Both the position numbers and the translations under genes were made by a program. DNA of 64,000 bases from JBBSBL01 sp038251325 (lineage in GTDB: Bacteria > Actinomycetota > Thermoleophilia > Solirubrobacterales > Solirubrobacteraceae). Each line of letters opens with the position of its first letter. The first letter of the stretch is position 1. The notes under the pieces are model-generated. The model did not search any database, was not told where the DNA came from, and saw only the letters and a program-made list of their open reading frames with translations. The stretch is taken from the NCBI GenBank assembly GCA_038251325.1, contig JBBSBL010000009.1, positions 4,011 to 68,010 on the forward strand. The letters are read 5' to 3'. This document shows, piece by piece, positions 43,621 through 52,560 of the stretch.

Positions 43621-45428
43621 TCTCCCGCGAGCGCCTCGACGGGCGGCTGGCCGACGTGCGCCGGCGGCTGCGCTCGGGCGAGGGCCGCGGTCGCAAGCTC
43701 CGCGGCCTGCTCGGCCTGCTGCGGCCCTACCGCGGCCGGGTCGCCCTGATGATCCTGTCACTCGTGGCCGCGACCGCCGCGGCGCTCGCGCCGGCGCCGC
43801 TGGCCAAGCTCGCCATCGACCAGGGCATCCTGGCCAAGGACGTCGCCGCGCTCGACTGGATCGTCGTCGCCTTCCTCGCCTCCGCGCTGCTCTATTGGGG
43901 CGCGACCTACGCGCAGACCTGGCTCACCGGCTGGGTCGGGCAGCGGGCGCTGCAGGACCTGCGCCTGGAGCTCTTCACCCACCTCCAGCGCCTCTCGGTC
44001 GGCTTCTACTCGCGCAACCGGGCGGGCGTGATCATCTCGCGCCTGACCAACGACGTGCAGGCGCTGGACCAGCTCGTCAGCGACGGCATCACGACGCTCT
44101 TCCAGTCGTCGCTGATGCTCGTGGGCACCGCCGTCGTGCTGCTGCTGCTCGACGCCCAGCTCGCGCTCTACACCTTCATCGTCATCCCCATCCTGTGGCT
44201 CGGCGGCCTCGCGTTCCGGATCGCGTCCGCCGACGCCTACCGGCTCACGCGCGAGCGGATCGCGGCGATCACCGGCTACCTGCAGGAGTCGATCTCCGGC
44301 ATCCGCGTCGTGCGGAGCTTCGGCCAGGAGCCGCGCCACATCCGGGAGTTCGCCGAGCTCAACGAGCGCAACCGCGAGGCGAACATGACGACGGTGAAGC
44401 TCAACGCCGCCTACTTCCCGGCGGTCGAGCTGCTGTCGGCGCTGACCACCACGGGGATCCTGCTCGTCGGCGGGTTCGCGGCGATCGACGGCCAGACGAC
44501 GATCGGCGTCGTGTTCGCGTTCGTCGCGGCGCTGAACAACTTCTTCGACCCGATCCAGCAGCTCTCCCAGCTCTACACGACCTACCAGTCCGGGATGGCC
44601 GCGCTGGACAAGATCTTCGAGCTGCTCGACGAGGTGCCCGACGTGCGCGACCGCGAGGACGCGCACCTCCTGCCGACGCTGCGCGGCGAGATCCACCTCG
44701 ACGGCGTCTCCTTCCGCTACGGCGAGGACGAGGACGGCGAGTGGGCGCTGCGCGACGTCGATCTCGTCGTCCCGCCGGGCCAGACCGTCGCCCTGGTCGG
44801 CGCCACCGGCGCTGGCAAGTCGACGATGGCCAAGCTCGTCGCCCGCTTCTACGACCCGACCTCCGGCCGCGCGCTCGTCGACGGTCACGACCTGCGCGAC
44901 GTCGACTCCCGCTCGCTGCGCTCCCAGATGGGGATCGTGCCCCAGGAGCCCTTCCTGTTCAGCGGGACGATCGCCGACAACATCGCCTTCGCGCGGCCGC
45001 ACGCCGGCCGCGAGGAGATCGTGGCGGCGGGGCGGGCGGTCGGCGCCGACGTCTTCGTCGAACGGCTCGCGAACGGCTACGACACCGAGGTCGGCGAGCG
45101 CGGCGTCCAGCTGTCCTCCGGCCAGCGCCAGCTCGTCGCCTTCGCCCGGGCGCTCGTGGCCGACCCGCGGATCCTCGTGCTCGACGAGGCCACGGCGAAC
45201 GTCGACGTGCACACCGAGACCCGGATCGAGGAGGGCCTGAGGCGGCTGCTCGCCGGCCGCACGGCGATCGTCATCGCCCACCGGCTGTCGACGATCCGCG
45301 GCGCCGGGCGGATCGTCGTCCTCGAGCACGGGCGGATCGTCGAGACGGGCACGCACGACGAGCTGCTGGCGGCCGAGGGCCGCTACTGGCGCCTGTATCG
45401 CGACTGGGCGGAGCAGGCCGCGGCCTGA
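43617..45428 (+). CDS. ABC exporter half-transporter with a consensus ATP site
   Basis: A 603-residue partner of the preceding subunit. It has an Arg-rich N-terminal extension, six membrane helices (about 40-330) and an ATPase domain with Walker A GATGAGKSTMAKL, signature LSSGQRQLVAFARALVADPR, and Walker B ILVLDEATANVDVHTETRIE with the catalytic Glu present. Translational coupling by GTGA supports a 1:1 heterodimer exporting lipid, drug or peptide; the cargo cannot be deduced. Confidence 0.94.
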   Translation: MISRERLDGRLADVRRRLRSGEGRGRKLRGLLGLLRPYRGRVALMILSLVAATAAALAPAPLAKLAIDQGILAKDVAALDWIVVAFLASALLYWGATYAQTWLTGWVGQRALQDLRLELFTHLQRLSVGFYSRNRAGVIISRLTNDVQALDQLVSDGITTLFQSSLMLVGTAVVLLLLDAQLALYTFIVIPILWLGGLAFRIASADAYRLTRERIAAITGYLQESISGIRVVRSFGQEPRHIREFAELNERNREANMTTVKLNAAYFPAVELLSALTTTGILLVGGFAAIDGQTTIGVVFAFVAALNNFFDPIQQLSQLYTTYQSGMAALDKIFELLDEVPDVRDREDAHLLPTLRGEIHLDGVSFRYGEDEDGEWALRDVDLVVPPGQTVALVGATGAGKSTMAKLVARFYDPTSGRALVDGHDLRDVDSRSLRSQMGIVPQEPFLFSGTIADNIAFARPHAGREEIVAAGRAVGADVFVERLANGYDTEVGERGVQLSSGQRQLVAFARALVADPRILVLDEATANVDVHTETRIEEGLRRLLAGRTAIVIAHRLSTIRGAGRIVVLEHGRIVETGTHDELLAAEGRYWRLYRDWAEQAAA

Positions 45429-45465
45429 CGGCGCGGCGCGCCTGCGCTGGTAGGTTTTGACCGCG

Positions 45466-46989
45466 ATGGGTCCCGGCCGTTTGTCTCGCCCGATCGTCGC
45501 GAGCGCCCTCGTGCTCGGCGCCCTGGCGGTCGCCGTCGGCTCGGCCTCCGCCGCCGTTCCCACGGCGATCCGCTGCCCGTTCGATCCGGGCTCCAATGTG
45601 CGCGCGACCTGCGCCACCCTGCGCGTCCCGCTCGCCCACGCGCGCCCGCGCGGGCGCAGCATCACCATCGCCTATACGCGGCTGCACTGGATCCCGAGCC
45701 CGGGGGCCGCGCGCCGGACGCCGGCGATCTTCCTGAACGGCGGACCGGGCAACGCGACGCTCGTGCCGATCGCGCCGCTCGGCGCGATCTCCCCCGCGCT
45801 GCGGCGCGCCGACCTGATCTTCGTCGACCAGCGCGGGACCGGGCTCTCGCGGCCGCGGCTGAACTGTCCCGAGGTCGCTCGCGCCCGCGTCGGCGTCCTG
45901 GAGCGCCCGGGCGACCCCGTCTCCGAGGCGCGTCGCGTCGCTGCGGCGGCGGGCGCCTGCGCGCGGCGACTGCGGCGCTTGGGGGTCCAGCCGGGCGCCT
46001 ACAACACCGCCGAGAACGCGGCGGACATCGACACCCTGCGGCGGGCGCTCCGACTGGGGAAGGTCGACCTCATCGCGCCCTCCTACGGCTCGGCGCTGGC
46101 CTTCGCGATGATCCGCGCCTACCCCGGCGCGATCCGCGCGGTCGTCATCGACTCGCCGTGGCCGCTCGACAAGACCGGGATCGCCACGAACGTCGGCGCG
46201 TTCGACCGCCCGGCCACGCCGCACGCCGAGCTCCTGCGCCTACTCGACGCGTGCGCGGCGAGCCCGGCCTGCCGTCCGACGCTGCCGGATCCGCGCGCCG
46301 CGCTGCGCGCGATCGGGCGGCGCTTCGACGCCGCGCCGGCGGCGGTGGGCGCCACGGGCCTCGACGGGCGGCGACTCGCGCTGCACGTGAGCGGCGAGGA
46401 GATGCTCTCCATGCTGGCCCGGCGACCGAGCACCACGGCAAACCTCCCCGGACTCCCCGCCCTGGTCCGCGGTGTCGCGGACGGGGACCCCGGGGCGGTG
46501 ACCTCGCTCGTCACCGACTGGGTCTCCGGGTACGCTCGGACACCGCTGAACGCACGAAACGACATCGGGATGAGCCTCGCGGTGAACTGCTGGGACCGCG
46601 GTCGCGGCGCCACCCTCGCGGGCGCTCTGCGCTACATCCGCCGTCGACCCGCGACCGCGCTCGACGTCATGGACGGATCGGACCTCGCCTGCCAGGCCTG
46701 GGGCGGTCCGCGGGCGCCGCGATCGTTCAACCGGCCGGTGGCGAGCCGCCTTCCGACGCTCTTCATGTCCGGCGAGTTCGACGCTCTGACTCCACCCGCA
46801 TGGGCACGCGAGGCCCGCCGCCGCTTCCCGCGGTCGCGCTGGGTGCGCTTCGGCGGGCTCAGCCACGCGGCGCTCTACTCGCTCTGCGGGCAGGACGTGG
46901 CCTCGGCGTTCCTCGCGCATCTCGGCACCGCGCCGTCGACGGCGTGCGTGGATCCGCTCGGGCGCATCGCGTTCACCCCGCGGCCCTAG
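45466..46989 (+). CDS. Secreted alpha/beta hydrolase, tripeptidyl aminopeptidase-like
   Basis: A 507-residue secreted hydrolase: signal peptide (about 8-32), then FLNGGPGNATLVP, the DQRGTGLSRPRLNCP oxyanion region, and LIAPSYGSALAFAMIRAYPG, which holds the nucleophile Ser although the elbow reads A-P-S-Y-G-S rather than G-x-S-x-G. Acid Asp lies in MSGEFDALTPPAWA and His in GLSHAALYSLCG. The C-terminal part matches the TAP-like extension of secreted actinomycete tripeptidyl aminopeptidases. ATG at 45466 begins the signal peptide. It lies 37 bp after the ABC operon. Confidence 0.85.
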   Translation: MGPGRLSRPIVASALVLGALAVAVGSASAAVPTAIRCPFDPGSNVRATCATLRVPLAHARPRGRSITIAYTRLHWIPSPGAARRTPAIFLNGGPGNATLVPIAPLGAISPALRRADLIFVDQRGTGLSRPRLNCPEVARARVGVLERPGDPVSEARRVAAAAGACARRLRRLGVQPGAYNTAENAADIDTLRRALRLGKVDLIAPSYGSALAFAMIRAYPGAIRAVVIDSPWPLDKTGIATNVGAFDRPATPHAELLRLLDACAASPACRPTLPDPRAALRAIGRRFDAAPAAVGATGLDGRRLALHVSGEEMLSMLARRPSTTANLPGLPALVRGVADGDPGAVTSLVTDWVSGYARTPLNARNDIGMSLAVNCWDRGRGATLAGALRYIRRRPATALDVMDGSDLACQAWGGPRAPRSFNRPVASRLPTLFMSGEFDALTPPAWAREARRRFPRSRWVRFGGLSHAALYSLCGQDVASAFLAHLGTAPSTACVDPLGRIAFTPRP

Positions 46990-47063
46990 CCGCCGGGCCG
47001 GGCCGGCTCCCCCATCCGCCGGGAATCCGGCGGCGCGGCTTCACCTCGGCGCGTGGCTCGCCG

Positions 47064-48824
47064 ATGGAGCGGGGGATGCGCCGCGCGTGCCCTCGTCCCC
47101 TGCTCGCCGCCGGGCTCGTCGCCGGTCTGCTCGGGGTCACGGGGCCCGCCGGGAGCGCCGGGGCGGCCGAGACCTCGGCGCGCGGGTGGATCGTTACCTA
47201 CCGCTCGGCGGTGACCCGGCCCGCCGACGCGACCGCGGAGCGCGAGCACGCCGAGGGCTTCCGAGCCCGCTACCGCTTCCACTCCGCGCTACGAGGGTTC
47301 GCGGCCCGGTTGAGCGCCGATCAGGTCGACGCGCTGCGCGCCGACCCGGCGGTCCGCTCGGTCACGCCGGATCTGCCGGTGCGGGCGCTCGGCTCGCCGA
47401 TCGCCGCAGGGGAGATGGTGCCGCCCGGCCTGCGGCGCGTCGGCGCGGTCACGGGCACGACGGCGCGCGGCGCGAGCACGTCGGGCGTCGCGGTGATCGA
47501 CAGCGGCGTCGATCTCGACCACCCCGACCTCAACGTCTCCGACGGGACGAACTGCATCACCCCCGGCCAGCCGGCCGAGGACGACGAGGGCCACGGCACC
47601 CACGTCGCCGGGACGATCGCGGCGCGCAACGACGGCGCCGGGGTCCTCGGCGCGGCGCCCGGCACCCGGATCTGGGCGGTCAAGGTGCTCGACTCGAACG
47701 GCAACGGCAGCACCTCCTCGGTCATCTGCGGCATCGACTGGGTCACCGCCCACGCCGCGGCGCTCGACATCAAGGTCGCCAACCTCAGCATCGGGGGCAG
47801 CGAGGGCCCGAGCACCTGCCTGACCTCGGGCCTCCACGGGGCGCTGTGCGGCGCGGTGGCCGCGGGCGTCACGATGGTCGTGGCCGCCGGCAACGACGGG
47901 CGCGACTTCGGCGGGACCCCGCGCGGCGTGCCGGCCGCCTACCCGGAGGCGCTGACCGTCACGGCGGTGGCCGACGCCGACGGCGCGCCCGGCGCGGCCG
48001 GCGCCTTCGGGCCGTGCGGGGACGGCGAGAGCGACGACACCGCCGCGAGCTTCTCCAACTTCGCGATCCTCGACGCCGACGCCGCCCACGTGATCGCCGG
48101 CCCGGGCGTGTGCGTGACCTCGACCTACAAGGACGGCGGCTACGCGATCGCCTCGGGCACGAGCATGGCGAGCCCGCACGTCGCGGGCCTCGTGGCCCTC
48201 TGCGAGGGCGAGAGCGGCGTCGCCGGGCCCTGCGCCGGGCTGAGCCCCGCCCAGGTCGGCACCTACATGCGCACCTTGGCCCAGGCTCACGCGGCCGGCG
48301 TGAGCGGCTTCGCGGGCGACCCGCTCGCGCCCTGGCCCGGCCGCGCGTACGGCTATCTCGCGTGGGCGCCCGTGGGCGGCGGGGCCGACCCTCCGCCGCC
48401 CCCGCCCGAGGGCCAGAGCCGCCCGCCGACGCCGACGCCGCCGGCCTCGAGCCCGCCGGCCGGGCGGCCGGGACCGATCACGAAGCTCGGGCCGGCGGGA
48501 CTCGTGCTGAGCGGCGGGCGCCAGCGGGTCGGCCGGGGCGTCGTGTCGGTGCGCGTGCGCTGCACGCGGGCCTGCGCGGCGACGGTGGCCGGGGTCCTGC
48601 GTGCGCGCGGCGCGCGCACGCGGCGCCTGCTCTCGGCGGGCGCGCGCGGACGCGCCGGCGCGACGCTCGTCCTGCGCCTGCGGATCCCCCCGAACGCGCG
48701 CTTGGGGGCGCGGCGGTCGCTGCGCCGACACGGGGCCGTGGTGGCCTCGCTCCGCGTGCGGATCCGCGCCTCCGCGGGCGGGGCGATGACCGTCGCGAAC
48801 ACGGTCCGCGTCCGGCTTCGCTGA
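47064..48824 (+). CDS. Secreted subtilisin-like serine protease (S8)
   Basis: A 586-residue prepro-subtilase. A signal peptide (about 12-36) is followed by an inhibitor-I9-type propeptide (about 40-115; GWIVTYRSAVTRPADATAER, LRGFAARLSADQVDALRADP). The catalytic domain has Asp in VAVIDSGVDLDHPDL, His in DDEGHGTHVAGTIA and Ser in ASGTSMASPHVAGL. A Pro-rich linker (PPPPPPEGQSRPPTPTPPAS) leads to a C-terminal beta-rich Arg-heavy domain. Several Cys pairs suggest an extracellular fold. ATG at 47064; a second in-frame ATG four codons later is possible. Confidence 0.94.
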   Translation: MERGMRRACPRPLLAAGLVAGLLGVTGPAGSAGAAETSARGWIVTYRSAVTRPADATAEREHAEGFRARYRFHSALRGFAARLSADQVDALRADPAVRSVTPDLPVRALGSPIAAGEMVPPGLRRVGAVTGTTARGASTSGVAVIDSGVDLDHPDLNVSDGTNCITPGQPAEDDEGHGTHVAGTIAARNDGAGVLGAAPGTRIWAVKVLDSNGNGSTSSVICGIDWVTAHAAALDIKVANLSIGGSEGPSTCLTSGLHGALCGAVAAGVTMVVAAGNDGRDFGGTPRGVPAAYPEALTVTAVADADGAPGAAGAFGPCGDGESDDTAASFSNFAILDADAAHVIAGPGVCVTSTYKDGGYAIASGTSMASPHVAGLVALCEGESGVAGPCAGLSPAQVGTYMRTLAQAHAAGVSGFAGDPLAPWPGRAYGYLAWAPVGGGADPPPPPPEGQSRPPTPTPPASSPPAGRPGPITKLGPAGLVLSGGRQRVGRGVVSVRVRCTRACAATVAGVLRARGARTRRLLSAGARGRAGATLVLRLRIPPNARLGARRSLRRHGAVVASLRVRIRASAGGAMTVANTVRVRLR

Positions 48825-48858
48825 GGGCGCAAGCGAACATACGTTCCGTCCGACCGCC

Positions 48859-49623
48859 GTGCCACGATGCTCGCGTCGGATGCCGACCCGAGCGAAAGCT
48901 GCGGGGCAGGGACTCGAACCCCGAAATCCAGCTCCAGAGGCTGGCGTGTTGCCATTTACACCACCCCGCAAAACACTCATCGCGACCGATGGGCGCGACG
49001 CGCAGGCTAGCGCACGGGCTCCTGACGATACGTGGAAGGAGCGCTCGACGCGCGGGCTCGTCCGGCTCGGAATCGAAGAGGGATTCCGGTATCACGAGAT
49101 CGCCGACGCCATCGGCGTCTCGAGACCGACCGTCGCCTACCACGCCCGCCGCCTCGGCTACCCGGCGAACGCCCGCTTCGGCCGTCGCTATGACTGGAAC
49201 GCGATCCGCGACTACTACGAGGCCGGTCATTCGTTGAACGAATGCCGCGATCGCTTCGGCTTCCAGTACCACGCGTGGCGGGATGCAGTGCGCCGCGGCG
49301 TGATCAAGCCGCGCCCGCACACCCTCGCGATCGAGTCGCTTCTCGTCGACGGGCGCCCAACACAGCGGACCTATCTCAAGCTCCGTCTCCTCGATGCCAG
49401 CCTGAAAACGGACCGTTGCGAGAGCTGCGGCATCTCGGAGTGGCGCGGGGCGGCTCGCTCGTTGGCCCTGCACCACGTCAACGGGCGCAAGCACGACAAC
49501 CGCCTGGAGAACCTGCAGCTGCTCTGCCCCAACTGCCACAGTCAGACGGACAACTTCGGCGGTCGCAACCGGCCCAACGGCGCCGACGGCGAGGCGGCGG
49601 CGGACTCGGCGGGCGACCCGTGA
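48859..49623 (+). CDS. HNH endonuclease with N-terminal helix-turn-helix segments; start unresolved
   Basis: The convincing part runs from about 49036 to the stop: GFRYHEIADAIGVSRPTVAY is a helix-turn-helix, a second similar unit follows (AGHSLNECRDRFGFQYHAWR), then a zinc-containing HNH nuclease: RCESCGISEWRGAARSLALH, HVNGRKHDNRLENLQLLCPN, CHSQTDNFGGRN. Both CxxC pairs and the His-Asn-His residues are present. The problem is the start: no in-frame ATG, GTG or TTG exists between the tRNA and the helix-turn-helix, and the only ATGs (48859, 48880) lie beyond the tRNA and would translate its antisense. A 5' truncation, frameshift or unusual start codon is likely. Confidence 0.7.
   Translation: MPRCSRRMPTRAKAAGQGLEPRNPAPEAGVLPFTPPRKTLIATDGRDAQASARAPDDTWKERSTRGLVRLGIEEGFRYHEIADAIGVSRPTVAYHARRLGYPANARFGRRYDWNAIRDYYEAGHSLNECRDRFGFQYHAWRDAVRRGVIKPRPHTLAIESLLVDGRPTQRTYLKLRLLDASLKTDRCESCGISEWRGAARSLALHHVNGRKHDNRLENLQLLCPNCHSQTDNFGGRNRPNGADGEAAADSAGDP
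48899..48970 (-). tRNA. tRNA-Gln (anticodon CUG)
   Basis: Read on the minus strand, the acceptor stem TGCGGGG pairs with CCCCGCA, and the anticodon stem CCAGC/GCTGG encloses loop CTCTGGA with anticodon CTG. The T-arm GGGGTTCGAGTCC is standard. Discriminator base G; CCA is not encoded. Together with GatCAB and GltX in this window it fits the indirect Gln-tRNA pathway. Confidence 0.92.
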
Positions 49624-50000
49624 CGATCCTCGCCCTGGACCACGTCCAGCTCGCCGCGCCGCCGGGCGCCGAGGCGGCGGCGCGCGCCTTCTATGGCGAC
49701 CTGCTCGGCCTGGCCGAAACGCCCAAGCCCGACGGCGTGAGCGGCAGCGGCGGCGCGTGGTTCCGCTGCGGGGCGCAGGAGCTGCACGTCGGGATCCAGG
49801 CCGAGGGGTTCGCGCCCGCGATCAAGGGCCACCCGGGCCTGCTCGTGCAGAGCACGGCAGCGCTCGAGGAGCTGGCGCAGCGGCTCGCCGCCGCCGGCCA
49901 CCCGGTCGAATGGGACGACCGCATCGCCGGCCTGCGGCGCTTCTACACGGCGGACCCCTGGGGCAACCGCATCGAGTTGCGGGCCGCGGCCCCCGCCTGA
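49620..50000 (+). CDS. VOC (glyoxalase-like) family protein
   Basis: A 126-residue single VOC domain: ILALDHVQLAAPPGAEAAAR with the first metal-type His, AFYGDLLGLAETPKPDG, WFRCGAQELHVGIQAEGFAP and RRFYTADPWGNRIELRA, whose Glu is the last metal-type ligand. The metal residues are therefore better conserved than in the other VOC protein at 22114-22488. Substrate unknown. The GTG start overlaps the HNH stop. Confidence 0.85.
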   Translation: MTILALDHVQLAAPPGAEAAARAFYGDLLGLAETPKPDGVSGSGGAWFRCGAQELHVGIQAEGFAPAIKGHPGLLVQSTAALEELAQRLAAAGHPVEWDDRIAGLRRFYTADPWGNRIELRAAAPA

Positions 50001-50030
50001 GGTAGCCGGGCAGTCCCCCCGGCCGCCGGG

Positions 50031-50543
50031 CTACCGCCCGCCGCCGCCCGGAGCCGGAAACCCCTCCGGCAGCTCGAACTGCGCCTCGCCGAGCGCGAGC
50101 ACCATCGGCTCCTCGCCGCGCGCCGCCAGCGCGAGCGGCGCCGCCGGGTCCGTGCTCTCCCACTCCACCGTCACTGCGCTGTGCCCCGGGAAGAGCATCG
50201 CCAGCTCGCGGACGGCGCGACCGTAGGAGTCCAGGCCGCCGATCATCCCGCGGAGCTCCCCCGTCTCGGCGTCGATCTCGAACGGCGGCAGCGCGTGGAC
50301 GTGCGGCTCGCCCAACGGCTCCCCGGCGAGCGCGTCGGGGCGCTCGATCACCCGCACCTCCTCGCCCTCGGCGATCTCCAGCGGCCCGTCGGGAGGGCAG
50401 TCCACGACGGCGGTGGGGAGCGCGGCTCCCTGGTCGAGCGCCAGCACCACCCTCCGTGCCCCCGCGCGGCGCGCGAAGCTCCGCAGCGTGGCGACGATCG
50501 ACGGCAGGCGCGGGGCGCTCTCGTCCTCGGGCTCGGAGGGCAT
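50031..50543 (-). CDS. Hypothetical 170-residue protein
   Basis: A soluble, acidic protein with no membrane segment. It reads LPSIVATLRSFARRAGARRV, VLALDQGAALPTAVVDCPPD, IAEGEEVRVIERPDALAGEP, LPPFEIDAETGELRGMIGGL and FPGHSAVTVEWESTDPAAPL. Third-position GC is normal, so it is probably genuine. No family or motif is recognised. Convergent with the VOC gene (30 bp between stops). Confidence 0.6.
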   Translation of the reverse strand: MPSEPEDESAPRLPSIVATLRSFARRAGARRVVLALDQGAALPTAVVDCPPDGPLEIAEGEEVRVIERPDALAGEPLGEPHVHALPPFEIDAETGELRGMIGGLDSYGRAVRELAMLFPGHSAVTVEWESTDPAAPLALAARGEEPMVLALGEAQFELPEGFPAPGGGGR

Positions 50544-50673
50544 CCACGCCTTCTAGCAGCCACCTCGACGCTCACGCGTCCCGAGCGTCGGAGCCGAGGA
50601 TCCATCGGAGCAATGCCGGCTCACGACCGCACCGGTGGCCACCGACGCTGCGCCCGCGGGATACTGGGTGGTG

Positions 50674-51234
50674 ATGTCGAGCGATCAGATCGTGCGCAAG
50701 CCGTTGCGGGTGCGTGAGCGGTCGAGCCGGACGCTTGATCAACGGGTGTCTCTGCGCTTCCCTCGGCTGACCGTCGGGAACGCTGTCCTGATCGGCAGAC
50801 TGCCGCCCGCCTCGCGTCTTCGCCAGGCGGCGCTGTGGCGAACCGCCCGGCTCTCGCTGGAGGCGTACAACCGCCGCGATCTGGAGGCGGTCGTGGTCGG
50901 ATGGCACCCGGACGTCGAGTACCACCCAGACCGCGAATGGGTCAAGGCCGGGCTCGTGGAGCCGTTCTATCGGGGTGCGGCGGGCTACCGCAACTACGTA
51001 GCGACCGTGGATGAGGTCTGGGGTGGAGAGAACTACCTCGCGCCGACAGAGTTCATCGACCTGGGGGGACGGGTCGTGACGCTCGCGACCGGACGGATGC
51101 GCGCTCAGGCGAGCGGTGTCTCCCTCACCGAGGCGTTTGCGCTCGTCTCGACACTGAAGGACGGCAGGCCGATCCGCCACCAGGAGTACTACGACCACGC
51201 CGAGGCGCTCGAAGCCGTGGGGCTGTCGGAGTAG
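50674..51234 (+). CDS. SnoaL/NTF2-like protein
   Basis: A 186-residue protein with a basic N-terminus of about 55 residues and then an NTF2-fold domain: TARLSLEAYNRRDLEAVVVG, WHPDVEYHPDREWVKAGLVE, PFYRGAAGYRNYVATVDEVW, VVTLATGRMRAQASGVSLTE and DGRPIRHQEYYDHAEALEAV. These are the SnoaL-type signatures of small-molecule isomerases, hydrolases or binding proteins. The N-terminal part may be an artefact of start choice (GTG at 50671 is equivalent). Function unknown. Confidence 0.75.
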   Translation: MSSDQIVRKPLRVRERSSRTLDQRVSLRFPRLTVGNAVLIGRLPPASRLRQAALWRTARLSLEAYNRRDLEAVVVGWHPDVEYHPDREWVKAGLVEPFYRGAAGYRNYVATVDEVWGGENYLAPTEFIDLGGRVVTLATGRMRAQASGVSLTEAFALVSTLKDGRPIRHQEYYDHAEALEAVGLSE

Positions 51235-51303
51235 CCAGTCGCGTTCCGCCGGCGGCTCGCCAGCCCCTGCTCCGAGCTCGGCGGGTGATCGGCCCCGATC
51301 GGG

Positions 51304-52560
51304 CTACAGCGTCTCCAGGTCCGTCGCGAGATCGCCGAGCCGCGCGCCGGCGCTCGCCGCGCCGCCGGCCACCTCCGTGCCTGACGCGATGAGCCGCCGC
51401 GCGTGCTCGAGATCGTCGCTCCGCCCGACCGACAGCGCGCCCGCGACCCGGCCTCCGTCGAGATACCAGAGCGAGAACTCCCCGTCCCGGAGCGAGCCGC
51501 GGACCACCTCCTCGTCCCAGCTCGCCGCGGGGCCGACGTACTCGAGCGAGGCCCAATCGGCGAGGTCGGAGAAGAAGTAGGGCACCACGTCGTGGGGGAC
51601 GTCGCGGCCGAGCATGTTCAGCGCCGCCGTCTTGCCCTGGTTGAACGCGACATCCCAGTGCTCGACCCGGATCGGGCGGCCGTGGACCACGCTGTCGTAG
51701 GAGGCGATGTCGCCGGCCGCGAAGATCCCCGGCGCCGAGGTCGCAAGCCGCGAGTCACAGCGCACGCCACCGCTCTCGCCCAGGTCGAGCCCGGCCGCAC
51801 GGGCGAGGGTCACGTCGGGGGTGACGCCCGCGCCGATCACCACGGTGTCGGCGCGCAGGCGCCGGCCGGCGCGGGTGACGACCTCGCGCACCCGGCCGTC
51901 CTCCCCCTCGAAGCGTTCGAGCTCGTCGGAGGCGCAGATCTCCACCCCGTGCTCCTCCAGGCGCCCCTGGAGGAACCGCCCGGCGGTCTCGCCGAAGCCG
52001 CGCGACAGGGCCACCGGCTCCTGCATGACGATCGTCACCTCGCAGCCGTAGGCCGAGCGCACCGAGGCGGCGACCTCGCAGCCGATGTAGGAGCCGCCCA
52101 CGCAGACCACCGGCCCGCCGTCGGCGACGCCGGCGCGGATCGCGTCGGCGTTGCCCAGCGCGCGGAGGTAGTGGATCCCCTCGAGCTCGGAGCCCTCCAC
52201 CGGCAGGCGGCGGACGTTCGACCCGGTGGCGAGCAGCGCGGTGTCGAAGCTCAGGTGCTCCTTGGTGGAGAGCATGACCCGCCGCGCTCCGGCGTCGAGC
52301 TTCGTCACGCTGGTCCGCGTGCGCAGCTCGATGTCCTGCGCCGCCCACCACTCCGCCGGGCGGAACCAGGTGTCCTCGCGCGACTCCTTCCCGGCCAGGT
52401 AGCCCTTCGAGCATGGGGGGCGGTTGTAGGGCGGGTCGAGCTCGCGGCCGAGGACGACGATCTCCCCCTCCGCGCCCTCCTCGCGGAGCCAGCGCGCGCA
52501 GTTCGCTCCGGCCAGGCCGCCGCCGACGACGAGATAGGCGACGTGCCGCTCGGCGCTCAC
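51304..52560 (-). CDS. FAD-dependent oxidoreductase, ferredoxin-reductase-like
   Basis: A 418-residue flavoprotein of the ferredoxin/putidaredoxin reductase group. FAD-binding YLVVGGGLAGANCARWLREE, PYNRPPCSKGYLAGKE, then ATGSNVRRLPVEGSE, NAD-binding VVCVGGSYIGCEVAASVRSA, FAAGDIASYD and a C-terminal reductase domain (FSDLADWASLEYVG). It should pass electrons from NAD(P)H to a small acceptor, which is not encoded nearby. The GTG start overlaps the TrkA stop, making it the last gene of the transport operon; a redox-linked role there is only a possibility. Confidence 0.9.
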   Translation of the reverse strand: MSAERHVAYLVVGGGLAGANCARWLREEGAEGEIVVLGRELDPPYNRPPCSKGYLAGKESREDTWFRPAEWWAAQDIELRTRTSVTKLDAGARRVMLSTKEHLSFDTALLATGSNVRRLPVEGSELEGIHYLRALGNADAIRAGVADGGPVVCVGGSYIGCEVAASVRSAYGCEVTIVMQEPVALSRGFGETAGRFLQGRLEEHGVEICASDELERFEGEDGRVREVVTRAGRRLRADTVVIGAGVTPDVTLARAAGLDLGESGGVRCDSRLATSAPGIFAAGDIASYDSVVHGRPIRVEHWDVAFNQGKTAALNMLGRDVPHDVVPYFFSDLADWASLEYVGPAASWDEEVVRGSLRDGEFSLWYLDGGRVAGALSVGRSDDLEHARRLIASGTEVAGGAASAGARLGDLATDLETL

